Positions 1 to 5,452 of a stretch of 5,479 nt of DNA are shown one piece after another. The translations under genes and the position numbers were made by a program. Each line of letters starts with the position of its first letter. Within the stretch, counting starts at the first letter, position 1. The notes under the pieces are model-generated. The model was not told where the DNA came from. It made no database searches and was given only the letters and a program-made list of their open reading frames with translations. The stretch lies in the NCBI GenBank assembly GCA_018056585.1, contig JAGPFK010000127.1, forward strand, positions 1 to 5,479, read 5' to 3'. Origin of the DNA: Clostridia bacterium (GTDB taxonomy: Bacteria > Bacillota > Clostridia > Saccharofermentanales > UBA5734).

Positions 1-472
1 GAGCAAAGAATACCGCTAAAAGGCCGCTGATGGTCACCCAGTTATACATATCGACCAGTTTATCTGGTTCAGCATCTTCGACCAGCAAACAGTTCCAGGC
101 AACAGCCTCGATCATGCTGAAACCATTAAAAACAGTCGCGGTAAAAAACCACCAGAAATTTTTCGACAGCATGAGAAGAGCCGGCGGAATAGACCAGCTT
201 AACAACCCAAGAATTAAAGCCGAACGCCTCCGGCCTATTTTATCAATCAAAATACCGCCCAACAGAGAAGTCACAATTTGAACGGCCATCCCGATGGTTA
301 AAAGCAATCCGATCTGTTCATCTGAAACACCGAGATGCGCCATGTAAAGAGTCGCAAAAGGAGCATATAAATTGTAAGCAATACCCCATAACGGTTCACA
401 ATAAACACAAGCCCTCGGGTTTCCTTTAAGCTCGATTAAGGATTGAACCAGCGGGTGATGCTGCCTTTTCAT
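1..472 (-). CDS. MFS transporter, N-terminal part (cut by left edge)
   Basis: The reading frame is open from the ATG at 472 to the left edge, giving about 157 residues that begin MKRQHHPLVQSLIELKGNPR. Hydrophobic segments fall at roughly residues 30-50, 54-75, 84-102, 106-125 and 143-157, as expected for the first helices of a 12-helix major facilitator superfamily permease in the cytoplasmic membrane. The loop after the second segment reads GGILIDKIGRRRSA, a good match to MFS signature motif A (GxxxDrxGrr), which supports the family call. An AAGGAG ribosome binding site lies 7 nt before the ATG. The gene is preceded by its own extended -10 promoter and separated from the next upstream operon by a terminator, so it is an independent unit. 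The substrate cannot be told from this part. Sugar or oligosaccharide uptake is possible given the sulfatase nearby, but that is only inference. Confidence 0.9.
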   Translation of the reverse strand, partial: MKRQHHPLVQSLIELKGNPRACVYCEPLWGIAYNLYAPFATLYMAHLGVSDEQIGLLLTIGMAVQIVTSLLGGILIDKIGRRRSALILGLLSWSIPPALLMLSKNFWWFFTATVFNGFSMIEAVAWNCLLVEDAEPDKLVDMYNWVTISGLLAVFFA

Positions 473-506
473 GTAACCGCTCCTTCCCGACCGCGCATAT
501 GATTTG

Positions 507-515
507 ATTATACCA
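507..515 (-). promoter_or_regulatory. extended -10 promoter for the MFS gene
   Basis: Read on the minus strand this is TGGTATAAT, a perfect -10 hexamer (507-512) with the TGn extension. No convincing -35 lies 16-18 nt upstream, which is tolerable for an extended -10 promoter. Transcription would start near 500, leaving an untranslated leader of roughly 28 nt with the AAGGAG site in it. Confidence 0.6.
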
Positions 516-547
516 TCATGGAATTGGACGCTCCTGTCTTTTCGTAT

Positions 548-575
548 AAAAAAGCCGGGGGGTCAGCCCGGCTTT
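548..575 (-). terminator. intrinsic terminator closing the 601-2957 operon
   Basis: Bases 551-559 (AAAGCCGGG) pair with 567-575 (CCCGGCTTT) as a 9-bp GC-rich stem with a 7-nt loop. On the minus strand the stem runs into six T residues (548-553, three of them also in the stem), followed by ATA. It lies about 25 nt past the stop codon of the S-component gene and upstream of the MFS promoter, which is where an operon terminator should be. On the plus strand the same stem is followed by CGTTTTT, so it could also stop leftward-to-rightward readthrough. Confidence 0.87.
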
Positions 576-600
576 CGTTTTTGACTCAGCAAATTCATTT

Positions 601-1215
601 CTATTTGTTTTTACCAACCCGGCTGTGATTCAACGCAACAGCCAACACCTTTGTAATAGCGCTGGCTGCAATCGTACATACCACGGCCTCAATCAATGCA
701 TTTGTACTGATCAAAGCGAGAACGATTGCTTTAACATTATCGCCTAACTCCCTGACAACATCGGCATCTCTAAAGAACAAGATCAAAGCGCTCACAAAAA
801 GAAGCGTATTCAAAGCTGGTCCGCAAAAAGAAGCCAGCACATAAGACCAGGTTCCCTTTGGGTCTTTTTTGCTTGCGCCTTTGAAAATGACCCCAACCAA
901 CCAACCCATCAAAAGTCGGGGAACCATTGTCATAATCACCGTGTAAAGCGGATTAATCGACATCAGAGCCGTTCCAAAAGCATCCATGCCAAAGCATTGA
1001 ATCAGACTGGTCAGCCCGAAAATGCCGCCCAGAATCAAGCCGCAGATCGGGCCTACCATCACAGCTCCGATAACGACCGGTATGGGAAGGAACGTAATGG
1101 AAACAGGACCGGACTTGAGATACCCAAGAGGGGTAAAAGCCATGAGAAACACGATTGCTGCCAGTATGGCCGTCTGTACCATCCACAGCGTCTTGTTATG
1201 AGTGTTCAATTCCAT
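601..1215 (-). CDS. ECF transporter S component, PanT-like (pantothenate/CoA precursor)
   Basis: This 204-residue integral membrane protein has about six hydrophobic helices (roughly residues 12-31, 38-58, 59-75, 87-111, 123-148 and 162-195), the size and topology of an energy-coupling factor substrate-binding S component. The first helix carries A16xxxA20, like the AxxxA motif by which S components dock on the EcfT scaffold. No EcfA, EcfA' or EcfT genes are nearby, so it is probably a group II S component that borrows a shared module encoded elsewhere. The sequence resembles the ECF_trnsprt family (PF12822, recalled, not searched), which includes pantothenate transporters. The specificity call rests mostly on the pantothenate kinase-like gene directly upstream, 82 nt away. 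An AAAGGAG site precedes the ATG with good spacing. It is the last gene of the operon and ends just before a terminator. Other vitamins or precursors remain possible substrates. Confidence 0.85.
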   Translation of the reverse strand: MELNTHNKTLWMVQTAILAAIVFLMAFTPLGYLKSGPVSITFLPIPVVIGAVMVGPICGLILGGIFGLTSLIQCFGMDAFGTALMSINPLYTVIMTMVPRLLMGWLVGVIFKGASKKDPKGTWSYVLASFCGPALNTLLFVSALILFFRDADVVRELGDNVKAIVLALISTNALIEAVVCTIAASAITKVLAVALNHSRVGKNK

Positions 1216-1265
1216 TTCTACTCTCTCCTTTGCTGTCGCCTCAAAATGAGTGCAACGCTTATATT

Positions 1266-1289
1266 AATAAAAGCAAAACTGCTTTTATT
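1266..1289 (-). other. AU-rich hairpin between the coaX-like and S-component genes
   Basis: Bases 1266-1274 (AATAAAAGC) pair with 1281-1289 (GCTTTTATT), a 9-bp stem that A1275-T1280 can extend to 10 bp with a 4-nt loop. It sits about 10 nt before the coaX-like stop region ends and 51 nt before the next start, in the only real gap inside the operon. It is AT-rich with few Gs and Cs, and no clean T-run follows it on the minus strand (AATATAAG), so it is at best a weak terminator. An mRNA-processing or stability element that sets the ratio of kinase to transporter is an alternative. Confidence 0.45.
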
Positions 1290-1297
1290 TCGAGTTT

Positions 1298-2101
1298 TTA
1301 TGTTCCCGGTTTCCCTTCGGCTTTACGCCGGTCATTTTGCTGAAAGATCCTGAGAAGCCCCATCAAGGTTAAATTCGGTTCCGTGCGAATCGTGTGGTCC
1401 ACCCTGCAATGCGGTATGATCTTTTCTGCAAACGTTCCGGTCGCCAGTACCATTAATGTCTTATTATTCCACTCATCGGTGATCCGGTCAAGGAGTCCGT
1501 CGATCATGGCCGCATGCCCATAAATCACACCGCTGAGCATGGCATCGATGGTGTTTCTGCCCAGCAAATGCCGTGGCAAATAAAGATCGATGCCGGGTAA
1601 TTCTGTGGTCTTCGCAGACAAAGCGTCCAGCGAAGATCGAACGCCGGGACAAATCATCACGCCGCACAGTTCCCCTTTGTTATTGATCGCCGTCAGCGTT
1701 GTCGCGGTCCCCAAATCAATGATCACAAGCGGCGGCACAGTCAGAGACAAGGCACCGACGGCATTGGCAACAAGATCGGCTCCAACCTGAGACGGCATAT
1801 CCGTTTTGATATCGAGGCCTGTTTTGACGCCCGGCCCGACCAGCAGTGGCTTAATGTTAAATAACTGTCCGATGGCCTGAGTCAACGTTTCATTCAGAGG
1901 CCGGACGACCGAGGCCAGGATTGCGTCCTGGATCGACGCACATGGGACCCGATGCAGACTCAAAAGGTCGCGAAAGATGATGCTGTATTCATCCGCCGTT
2001 CTATCTTTGTCCGTTGACACAGCCGAATGAAACAGCAAGCGTTCACCCCTAAAAACACCAATTGAAATCAACGTGTTCTCCATACAACATGCAAACAACA
2101 T
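1298..2101 (-). CDS. coaX: type III pantothenate kinase-like protein (CoaX family) with degenerate N-terminal motif
   Basis: CoaX phosphorylates pantothenate with ATP, the first step of CoA synthesis, in the cytoplasm. The 267-residue product is of normal length and keeps family landmarks: RTADEY (34-39), PSQVGAD (103-109), DLGTATT (129-135), PGVRSSLDAL (152-161), GRNTIDAMLSGVIYG (181-195) and a C-terminal LATGTFAEKI with LTLMGL. D109 and D129 match the catalytic-region aspartates of characterised enzymes. The N-terminal DxGNT motif, however, reads C6-M-E8-N-T, so its Asp and Gly are lost, and the usual GADR reads GADL. The ATG at 2101 was chosen over a TTG at 2125 because it fits the family's MLxxxDxGNT beginning, has AGAGG 8 nt upstream, and starts 4 nt after the preceding stop, implying translational coupling. 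It may be an active kinase of altered type, a kinase for another substrate, or an inactive paralogue. Family assignment is sure; activity is not. Confidence 0.9.
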   Translation of the reverse strand: MLFACCMENTLISIGVFRGERLLFHSAVSTDKDRTADEYSIIFRDLLSLHRVPCASIQDAILASVVRPLNETLTQAIGQLFNIKPLLVGPGVKTGLDIKTDMPSQVGADLVANAVGALSLTVPPLVIIDLGTATTLTAINNKGELCGVMICPGVRSSLDALSAKTTELPGIDLYLPRHLLGRNTIDAMLSGVIYGHAAMIDGLLDRITDEWNNKTLMVLATGTFAEKIIPHCRVDHTIRTEPNLTLMGLLRIFQQNDRRKAEGKPGT

Positions 2102-2105
2102 CTTT

Positions 2106-2957
2106 TCAGCCTCTGTCCGTTCCAAGAATATTTTCCGCTAATGTTATATTTTCGCGCAACTGATTTTTGTCACGCTGAAAAACACCCACACATGCTATGT
2201 CGATTGGCTTTAGCTGCTCATAGGTCTCCCGCAGCGCTGTTTCTGCCATTTCAGGCCACTTTTCCTGAGGAACCTGACTGAAAATCTGCCCGCCGGCAAA
2301 AACCTTAAAGGCAATACAGGGTTTATCAATGGATTGGATTACGGAAAACATCTGTTTTCTGTCTTCCATCCTGAAAATGATTTCTTTCGGCTTTCCGCTT
2401 ATAAATGAACTGGGCGCCGCATCCTCCGCTCTTCGCGTGTTATGAAGGCAGGCCACATAAAAGTCGCAACCCCAGTCTTCCTCTTCCGCACGAAGAATCG
2501 TCCCGGGAACATGGGTGCCCAGTCCTGCTTTGATGCCCAAATCTTTAATCATTCGGATGCGTTCGCAAACAACATCAGAACGTCCGGCTTCACAAAGTTC
2601 ATCGGTATCTGTCCCCCGATGATAGATGCCAAGCGGGTTTGCTTCGGCCATCATGCGTAAATTGGTCGCAAATTCGATCGGCGCGTAAGACTGGAAAATG
2701 AAATGGAGGGGTTTTTCCACGGTTGCCTGATGATGATAAACCGCGCGCAGCATGAAGTCATTGCCGAGCGGCAGCCACGTGTTGCAGCCATAGCGGATGC
2801 TTTCCTCCATCGCTTCTAAAACTTTTTCCTCTGTGTAATATCGCAGCATGTCATCACGAGAGATGAGTTTTGGAATATAGGTGTGACCGTTGATTGGATT
2901 GTCCCCTATGATCAGTCGTGTAACCGGTTCACCCAAAAAATCAACTGTTTTCAGCAT
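2106..2957 (-). CDS. TIM-barrel protein, aldo/keto reductase-like, function unknown
   Basis: The 283-residue product, beginning MLKTVDFLGEPVTRLIIGDNP, resembles a group often annotated as aldo/keto reductase-like. These start with a beta-strand RLIIGxNPxxG segment (about residues 14-24) and carry a mid-protein GxxTHxP...DFYxxClHN stretch (about 147-175). Strand-helix alternation throughout suits a TIM barrel. The classical AKR tetrad context (DTAxxYG with later Lys and His) is not visible: the matching place reads GCNTWLPLGND. NAD(P)H-dependent reduction therefore cannot be assumed. It has no signal peptide, so it should be cytosolic. The ATG at 2957 was chosen over an upstream in-frame TTG-type start near 3005 because GGAGG lies 7 nt before it and the extra residues would be translated through the promoter and binding site. 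It is the first gene of the operon and its stop lies 4 nt before the coaX-like start. I do not know its reaction. Confidence 0.85.
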   Translation of the reverse strand: MLKTVDFLGEPVTRLIIGDNPINGHTYIPKLISRDDMLRYYTEEKVLEAMEESIRYGCNTWLPLGNDFMLRAVYHHQATVEKPLHFIFQSYAPIEFATNLRMMAEANPLGIYHRGTDTDELCEAGRSDVVCERIRMIKDLGIKAGLGTHVPGTILRAEEEDWGCDFYVACLHNTRRAEDAAPSSFISGKPKEIIFRMEDRKQMFSVIQSIDKPCIAFKVFAGGQIFSQVPQEKWPEMAETALRETYEQLKPIDIACVGVFQRDKNQLRENITLAENILGTDRG

Positions 2958-2964
2958 CCCTTCA

Positions 2965-2969
2965 CCTCC
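2965..2969 (-). promoter_or_regulatory. ribosome binding site of the TIM-barrel gene
   Basis: GGAGG on the minus strand, continuing as GGAGGTGA (near-perfect anti-Shine-Dalgarno match), sits 7 nt before the ATG at 2957. It settles that start over longer in-frame options. Confidence 0.85.
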
Positions 2970-2987
2970 GAACCTATTCTGATTTTC

Positions 2988-2993
2988 ATTATA
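2988..2993 (-). promoter_or_regulatory. -10 element of the three-gene operon promoter
   Basis: The minus strand reads TATAAT (perfect), preceded by GG but without the TGn extension. The hexamer 17 nt upstream (3011-3016, CCAAAA) is a very poor -35 and lies inside the 19-bp palindrome. A promoter with a consensus -10, no -35 and a palindrome at that place could depend on an activator, or be blocked by a repressor. The start would be near 2981, giving a leader of about 24 nt, too short for a riboswitch. Confidence 0.65.
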
Positions 2994-2999
2994 CCTCAG

Positions 3000-3018
3000 A
3001 ACCAAAAACTTTTTGGTT
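3000..3018. promoter_or_regulatory. 19-bp palindrome, candidate operator between divergent promoters
   Basis: AACCAAAAACTTTTTGGTT is a perfect inverted repeat with 9-bp arms around a single central C (3009). It overlaps the -35/spacer zone of the minus-strand operon promoter and ends 4 nt before the -35 of the sulfatase promoter, so one bound dimer could affect both. An odd-length dyad with a short centre suits a dimeric helix-turn-helix regulator. AraC-type proteins more often bind direct repeats, so the neighbouring AraC-family regulator is not an obvious partner. It is unlikely to be a terminator, because a 1-nt loop cannot fold and the arms are mostly A and T. Confidence 0.6.
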
Positions 3019-3022
3019 TCAA

Positions 3023-3051
3023 ATGACAGAAAGATCGATTCATGCTATCGT
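3023..3051 (+). promoter_or_regulatory. promoter of the sulfatase gene
   Basis: The -35 is ATGACA (3023-3028, five of six consensus bases). A 17-nt spacer leads to TATCGT (3046-3051, four of six), which carries a TGC extension (3043-3045). Spacing and extended -10 together make this the best plus-strand candidate. TAAGAT at 3052-3057 is a rival -10 but lacks a well-spaced -35. The leader would be about 50 nt. Confidence 0.5.
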
Positions 3052-3096
3052 TAAGATAAGACGAAAACTGTCAGACAGGACGGCTTTTTGGCCTTT

Positions 3097-3102
3097 GGGA
3101 GG
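3097..3102 (+). promoter_or_regulatory. ribosome binding site of the sulfatase gene
   Basis: GGGAGG lies 5 nt before an ATG at 3108 and 8 nt before a second ATG at 3111. It includes part of the GTG at 3102, which therefore cannot be the real start. Confidence 0.85.
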
Positions 3103-3107
3103 TGTGC

Positions 3108-4508
3108 ATGATGTCCCCTACTCAAAAACCAAATGTTCTTTTTATTTTGACCGATGACCAACGATATGACACCATCGCCGCTTTGGGCAACCCGATCATC
3201 CAGACCCCTCATATGGATTTTCTTGTTGACCATGGAACGGCTTTTACGAAGGCTCATATTCCCTGTGGAACATCTGGCGCCATTTGTATGCCGAGCCGTG
3301 CCATGATCCATACCGGTCGGACTCTTTTTCATCTGTATCGGGAAGGTCAGGACATATTACCTACACATACAACCCTTGGCGAATGCCTGAAAAGCGCGGG
3401 CTACCAGACCTTTGGGACAGGTAAATGGCATAATGGAACGGCAGCTTTTAATCGCAGCTTTGAAGACGGGAGCGCCATCTTCTTCGGCGGCATGTGGGAT
3501 CACTGGAATGTCCCTGTCTGCCATTATGACCCGGCAGGCCTTTATGATAATGAAATCAACACCATACCGAATTTTTATGCCAGTAATGAGATCGATCGGG
3601 TCCATTGTGACCAGATTACACCGGGCAGGCATTCAACCGAATTGATCAGTCATGAAGCCATCCGCTTTATCAATCACATGGAAAACGAGCCTTTTTTCCT
3701 CTATGTGTCATTCTTAGCGCCGCATGATCCTCGTTCCATGCCGGAAGCATTCCACCGTCTTTACGATCCGGATCAAATTTCATTGCCCGACAATTTCATG
3801 ACAGAGCATCCATTTTGTTATGGTATTGAGTCCATTCGCGACGAAACTCTGGCTAAAAGGCCGCGTGATCCAAAAGAAATCCGCCGTCATATTGCAGAAT
3901 ATTACGCTATGATCTCACATCTTGATTATGAAATCGGGCGTATCCTGGAAGCACTGGAACAAACTGGAAAGGCCGATCGGACCCTTGTTATTTTAGCCGG
4001 TGACAATGGGCTGGCATTGGGCCAGCATGGGCTAATGGGTAAACAAAACTGCTATGAGCATAGCATTCGAATTCCGCTTATTTTTTCAGGGCCCGGCATC
4101 CCCGAAGGCCTTCTTTGCGATCAGTATGTTTATCTTCTGGATATCTTCCCAACATTATGTGATTTGTTAAAGATCGATCACCCAAAATCCGTTGAGGGCC
4201 TGAGTTTGTGTCCACTCATGCAAAATCCCAACAAACCTTTGCGTGAAACACTTTACTTTGCCTATACGGATCTCATTCGCGCTGTTAAAGATGATCGCTT
4301 CAAACTGATTGAATATAAAGGCCAAACCCGGCACACTCAACTGTTTGATCTGAAGGCCGATCCATCAGAACGACAGAATCTTTATGGATCACCAGGATCT
4401 GATCCAACGGTTTCCCGCTTGCGGTCGGAACTCAAACGATACCGCGATCTGTGGGAAGAAGAAAAACATCCGCTCGGTGCCTCTTTCTGGCTTCATTCAG
4501 GTCTTTGA
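3108..4508 (+). CDS. cysteine-type sulfatase, cytosolic
   Basis: The 466-residue product is a complete type I (formylglycine-dependent) sulfatase of the alkaline phosphatase superfamily, which hydrolyses a sulfate ester. The modification signature C60-M-P-S-R64 followed by T69-G-R71 matches CxPSRxxxxTG, so Cys60 should become formylglycine. In anaerobes a radical-SAM maturase (anSME) does this; none is in the window. Other visible landmarks are the metal-binding D16-D17 (LTDDQ), GKWH (K106, H108), PHDPR (H206) and GDNG (D299-N300), with K312 in the following GLMGKQN stretch. No signal peptide or lipobox precedes the core, so it acts in the cytosol on imported small sulfated molecules, not on polymers outside. 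The substrate is unknown; sulfated sugars from glycosaminoglycans or mucin are typical for such proteins. ATG 3108 or 3111 may be the start. The gene is divergent from the TIM-barrel operon, and its 3' end overlaps the AraC gene. Confidence 0.95.
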   Translation: MMSPTQKPNVLFILTDDQRYDTIAALGNPIIQTPHMDFLVDHGTAFTKAHIPCGTSGAICMPSRAMIHTGRTLFHLYREGQDILPTHTTLGECLKSAGYQTFGTGKWHNGTAAFNRSFEDGSAIFFGGMWDHWNVPVCHYDPAGLYDNEINTIPNFYASNEIDRVHCDQITPGRHSTELISHEAIRFINHMENEPFFLYVSFLAPHDPRSMPEAFHRLYDPDQISLPDNFMTEHPFCYGIESIRDETLAKRPRDPKEIRRHIAEYYAMISHLDYEIGRILEALEQTGKADRTLVILAGDNGLALGQHGLMGKQNCYEHSIRIPLIFSGPGIPEGLLCDQYVYLLDIFPTLCDLLKIDHPKSVEGLSLCPLMQNPNKPLRETLYFAYTDLIRAVKDDRFKLIEYKGQTRHTQLFDLKADPSERQNLYGSPGSDPTVSRLRSELKRYRDLWEEEKHPLGASFWLHSGL

Positions 4509-5344
4509 CCGCCGTCAGTCAAGGTCGACCCCGATCTGTATTTTGTCGGGCTGACGCCGAAATGGCGTCGGAAAGCACGACTGAATACAAATACGCTTGA
4601 ATAACCAAGCTGATCAGAAATCTCACTGATACCCAGGTCGGTTAATGCCAGCCATTCAGCCGCCACCATCAATCGCCATTTTTGGCGATAAGCAGAGGGA
4701 CTGCAGCCGGCATAACGATAGAAAAGGTTGCGCAGGGTTCGTTCTGACAAAGACAATCTCTCGGCCATCTCTTGAATGGACAAAGCTCCGTGGTTTTCTT
4801 TAAGCAAGCGAACGGCTTGCCGAAAAGCACCAGACCGTTGTTGTTCCTGACCGCTTTCCCAGAAAGATAACCATGAAGCCAGCTGGCCTAAAATCAATGA
4901 CGAAGCCAATTGAGGCCGCCCATTTTGCAGGGCTTCCAAGGCCTGTTTACAAAGCGTGCATCCTGGTGTTTCGAAAATTTCAAATAACCTGTCCGGCATA
5001 AAGAATTCTTCTGATTGCTTTGATAAGGTATCCGTAAGATAAAATTCAATCCACCAGAAATGCCACATGGCCCCGCCTCTGGGATTGAGATCGGTCCCAT
5101 AGTGTCTGATGTCGGAGCCGTGAACCAGAATCAGAGTATCAGATGTCAGGGAAACAGACTTTGAAGATAAATCAAGGCATCCATGCCCGTCAACCGTATA
5201 GATGGCAACAAGTCGATTCATATCTTCATCGAACCGATTGACCTGATAGGATGGATCGGTATGAACCTGATACAAGCAGGTAACCGACAACGCCCAGTTT
5301 TGCTCACCGGGTTCAGCATGGGCAAAATCAAATGAAACAGCCAT
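4493..5344 (-). CDS. AraC-family transcriptional regulator
   Basis: The 283-residue protein has the usual two-part build. The N-terminal sensor domain (about 1-165) contains the HYGTDLNPRGGAMWHFWWIEF stretch at about 81-101, typical of sugar-sensing AraC regulators with a cupin-like fold. The C-terminal DNA-binding domain has two helix-turn-helix units: LSIQEMAERLSLSERTLRNLF (188-208) and ISEISDQLGYSSVFVFSRAF (239-258), followed by the family's FGVSPTKYR. Such proteins are commonly activators of a neighbouring sugar operon, with the ligand bound by the N-terminal half. The ATG at 5344 gives a natural N-terminus but has no clear Shine-Dalgarno site (AGCCCCCT precedes it), so initiation may be weak; the next ATG, at residue 42, would cut into the sensor domain. 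The gene has a good promoter, is convergent with the sulfatase with a 16-nt overlap, and is divergent from a possible gene at the right edge. Target genes are unknown. Confidence 0.93.
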   Translation of the reverse strand: MAVSFDFAHAEPGEQNWALSVTCLYQVHTDPSYQVNRFDEDMNRLVAIYTVDGHGCLDLSSKSVSLTSDTLILVHGSDIRHYGTDLNPRGGAMWHFWWIEFYLTDTLSKQSEEFFMPDRLFEIFETPGCTLCKQALEALQNGRPQLASSLILGQLASWLSFWESGQEQQRSGAFRQAVRLLKENHGALSIQEMAERLSLSERTLRNLFYRYAGCSPSAYRQKWRLMVAAEWLALTDLGISEISDQLGYSSVFVFSRAFRRHFGVSPTKYRSGSTLTDGGQRPE

Positions 5345-5380
5345 AGGGGGCTATCAATCTCATTTTCCGATTTTGTTAAA

Positions 5381-5408
5381 ATTATACCAATAAAAACCTT
5401 CTTTTCAA
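5381..5408 (-). promoter_or_regulatory. promoter of the AraC-family gene
   Basis: On the minus strand TTGAAA (-35, 5403-5408) is followed after 16 nt by TATAAT (5381-5386) with a TGG extension (5387-5389). This is the strongest promoter in the window. Transcription would begin near 5374, leaving a leader of about 30 nt. Confidence 0.75.
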
Positions 5409-5421
5409 CTCATCCATGTCT

Positions 5422-5427
5422 TATACT
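5422..5427 (+). promoter_or_regulatory. possible -10 for a gene at the right edge
   Basis: TATACT matches the -10 consensus at five of six positions on the plus strand, but the hexamer 17 nt upstream (TTCTTT) is a poor -35. It would be back-to-back with the AraC promoter, a common arrangement in which the AraC protein activates the weak divergent promoter. Confidence 0.3.
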
Positions 5428-5452
5428 GGTCATATAGAAGGGACGTGAATGT

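Noticed and set aside
997..1353. Plus-strand open frame of 118 codons
   Set aside because: It lies antisense to the S-component and CoaX-like genes, its composition is unlike a real protein, and it has no ribosome binding site.
2102..2125. TTG start giving eight extra residues on the CoaX-like protein
   Set aside because: It overlaps the end of the preceding gene, has no clear ribosome binding site and does not fit the family's N-terminus; the ATG at 2101 does on all three counts.
2958..3005. Longer version of the TIM-barrel protein from near 3005
   Set aside because: The added stretch runs through the TATAAT and the GGAGG site, and homologous proteins begin at the MLKTVDFLG segment.
3051..3332. 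Minus-strand open frame of 93 codons across the sulfatase start
   Set aside because: It is antisense to the conserved sulfatase N-terminus and covers the sulfatase promoter; no family resemblance.
4553..4569. Inverted repeat GACGCC-GAAAT-GGCGTC as a terminator for the sulfatase
   Set aside because: It has only six base pairs, no T-run follows on the plus strand, and it encodes the conserved FGVSPTKYR segment of the AraC protein.
5311..5363. Short leader peptide (MRLIAPYGCFI) overlapping the AraC start
   Set aside because: Eleven codons with no good ribosome binding site and no regulatory codon pattern; a chance frame is more likely.
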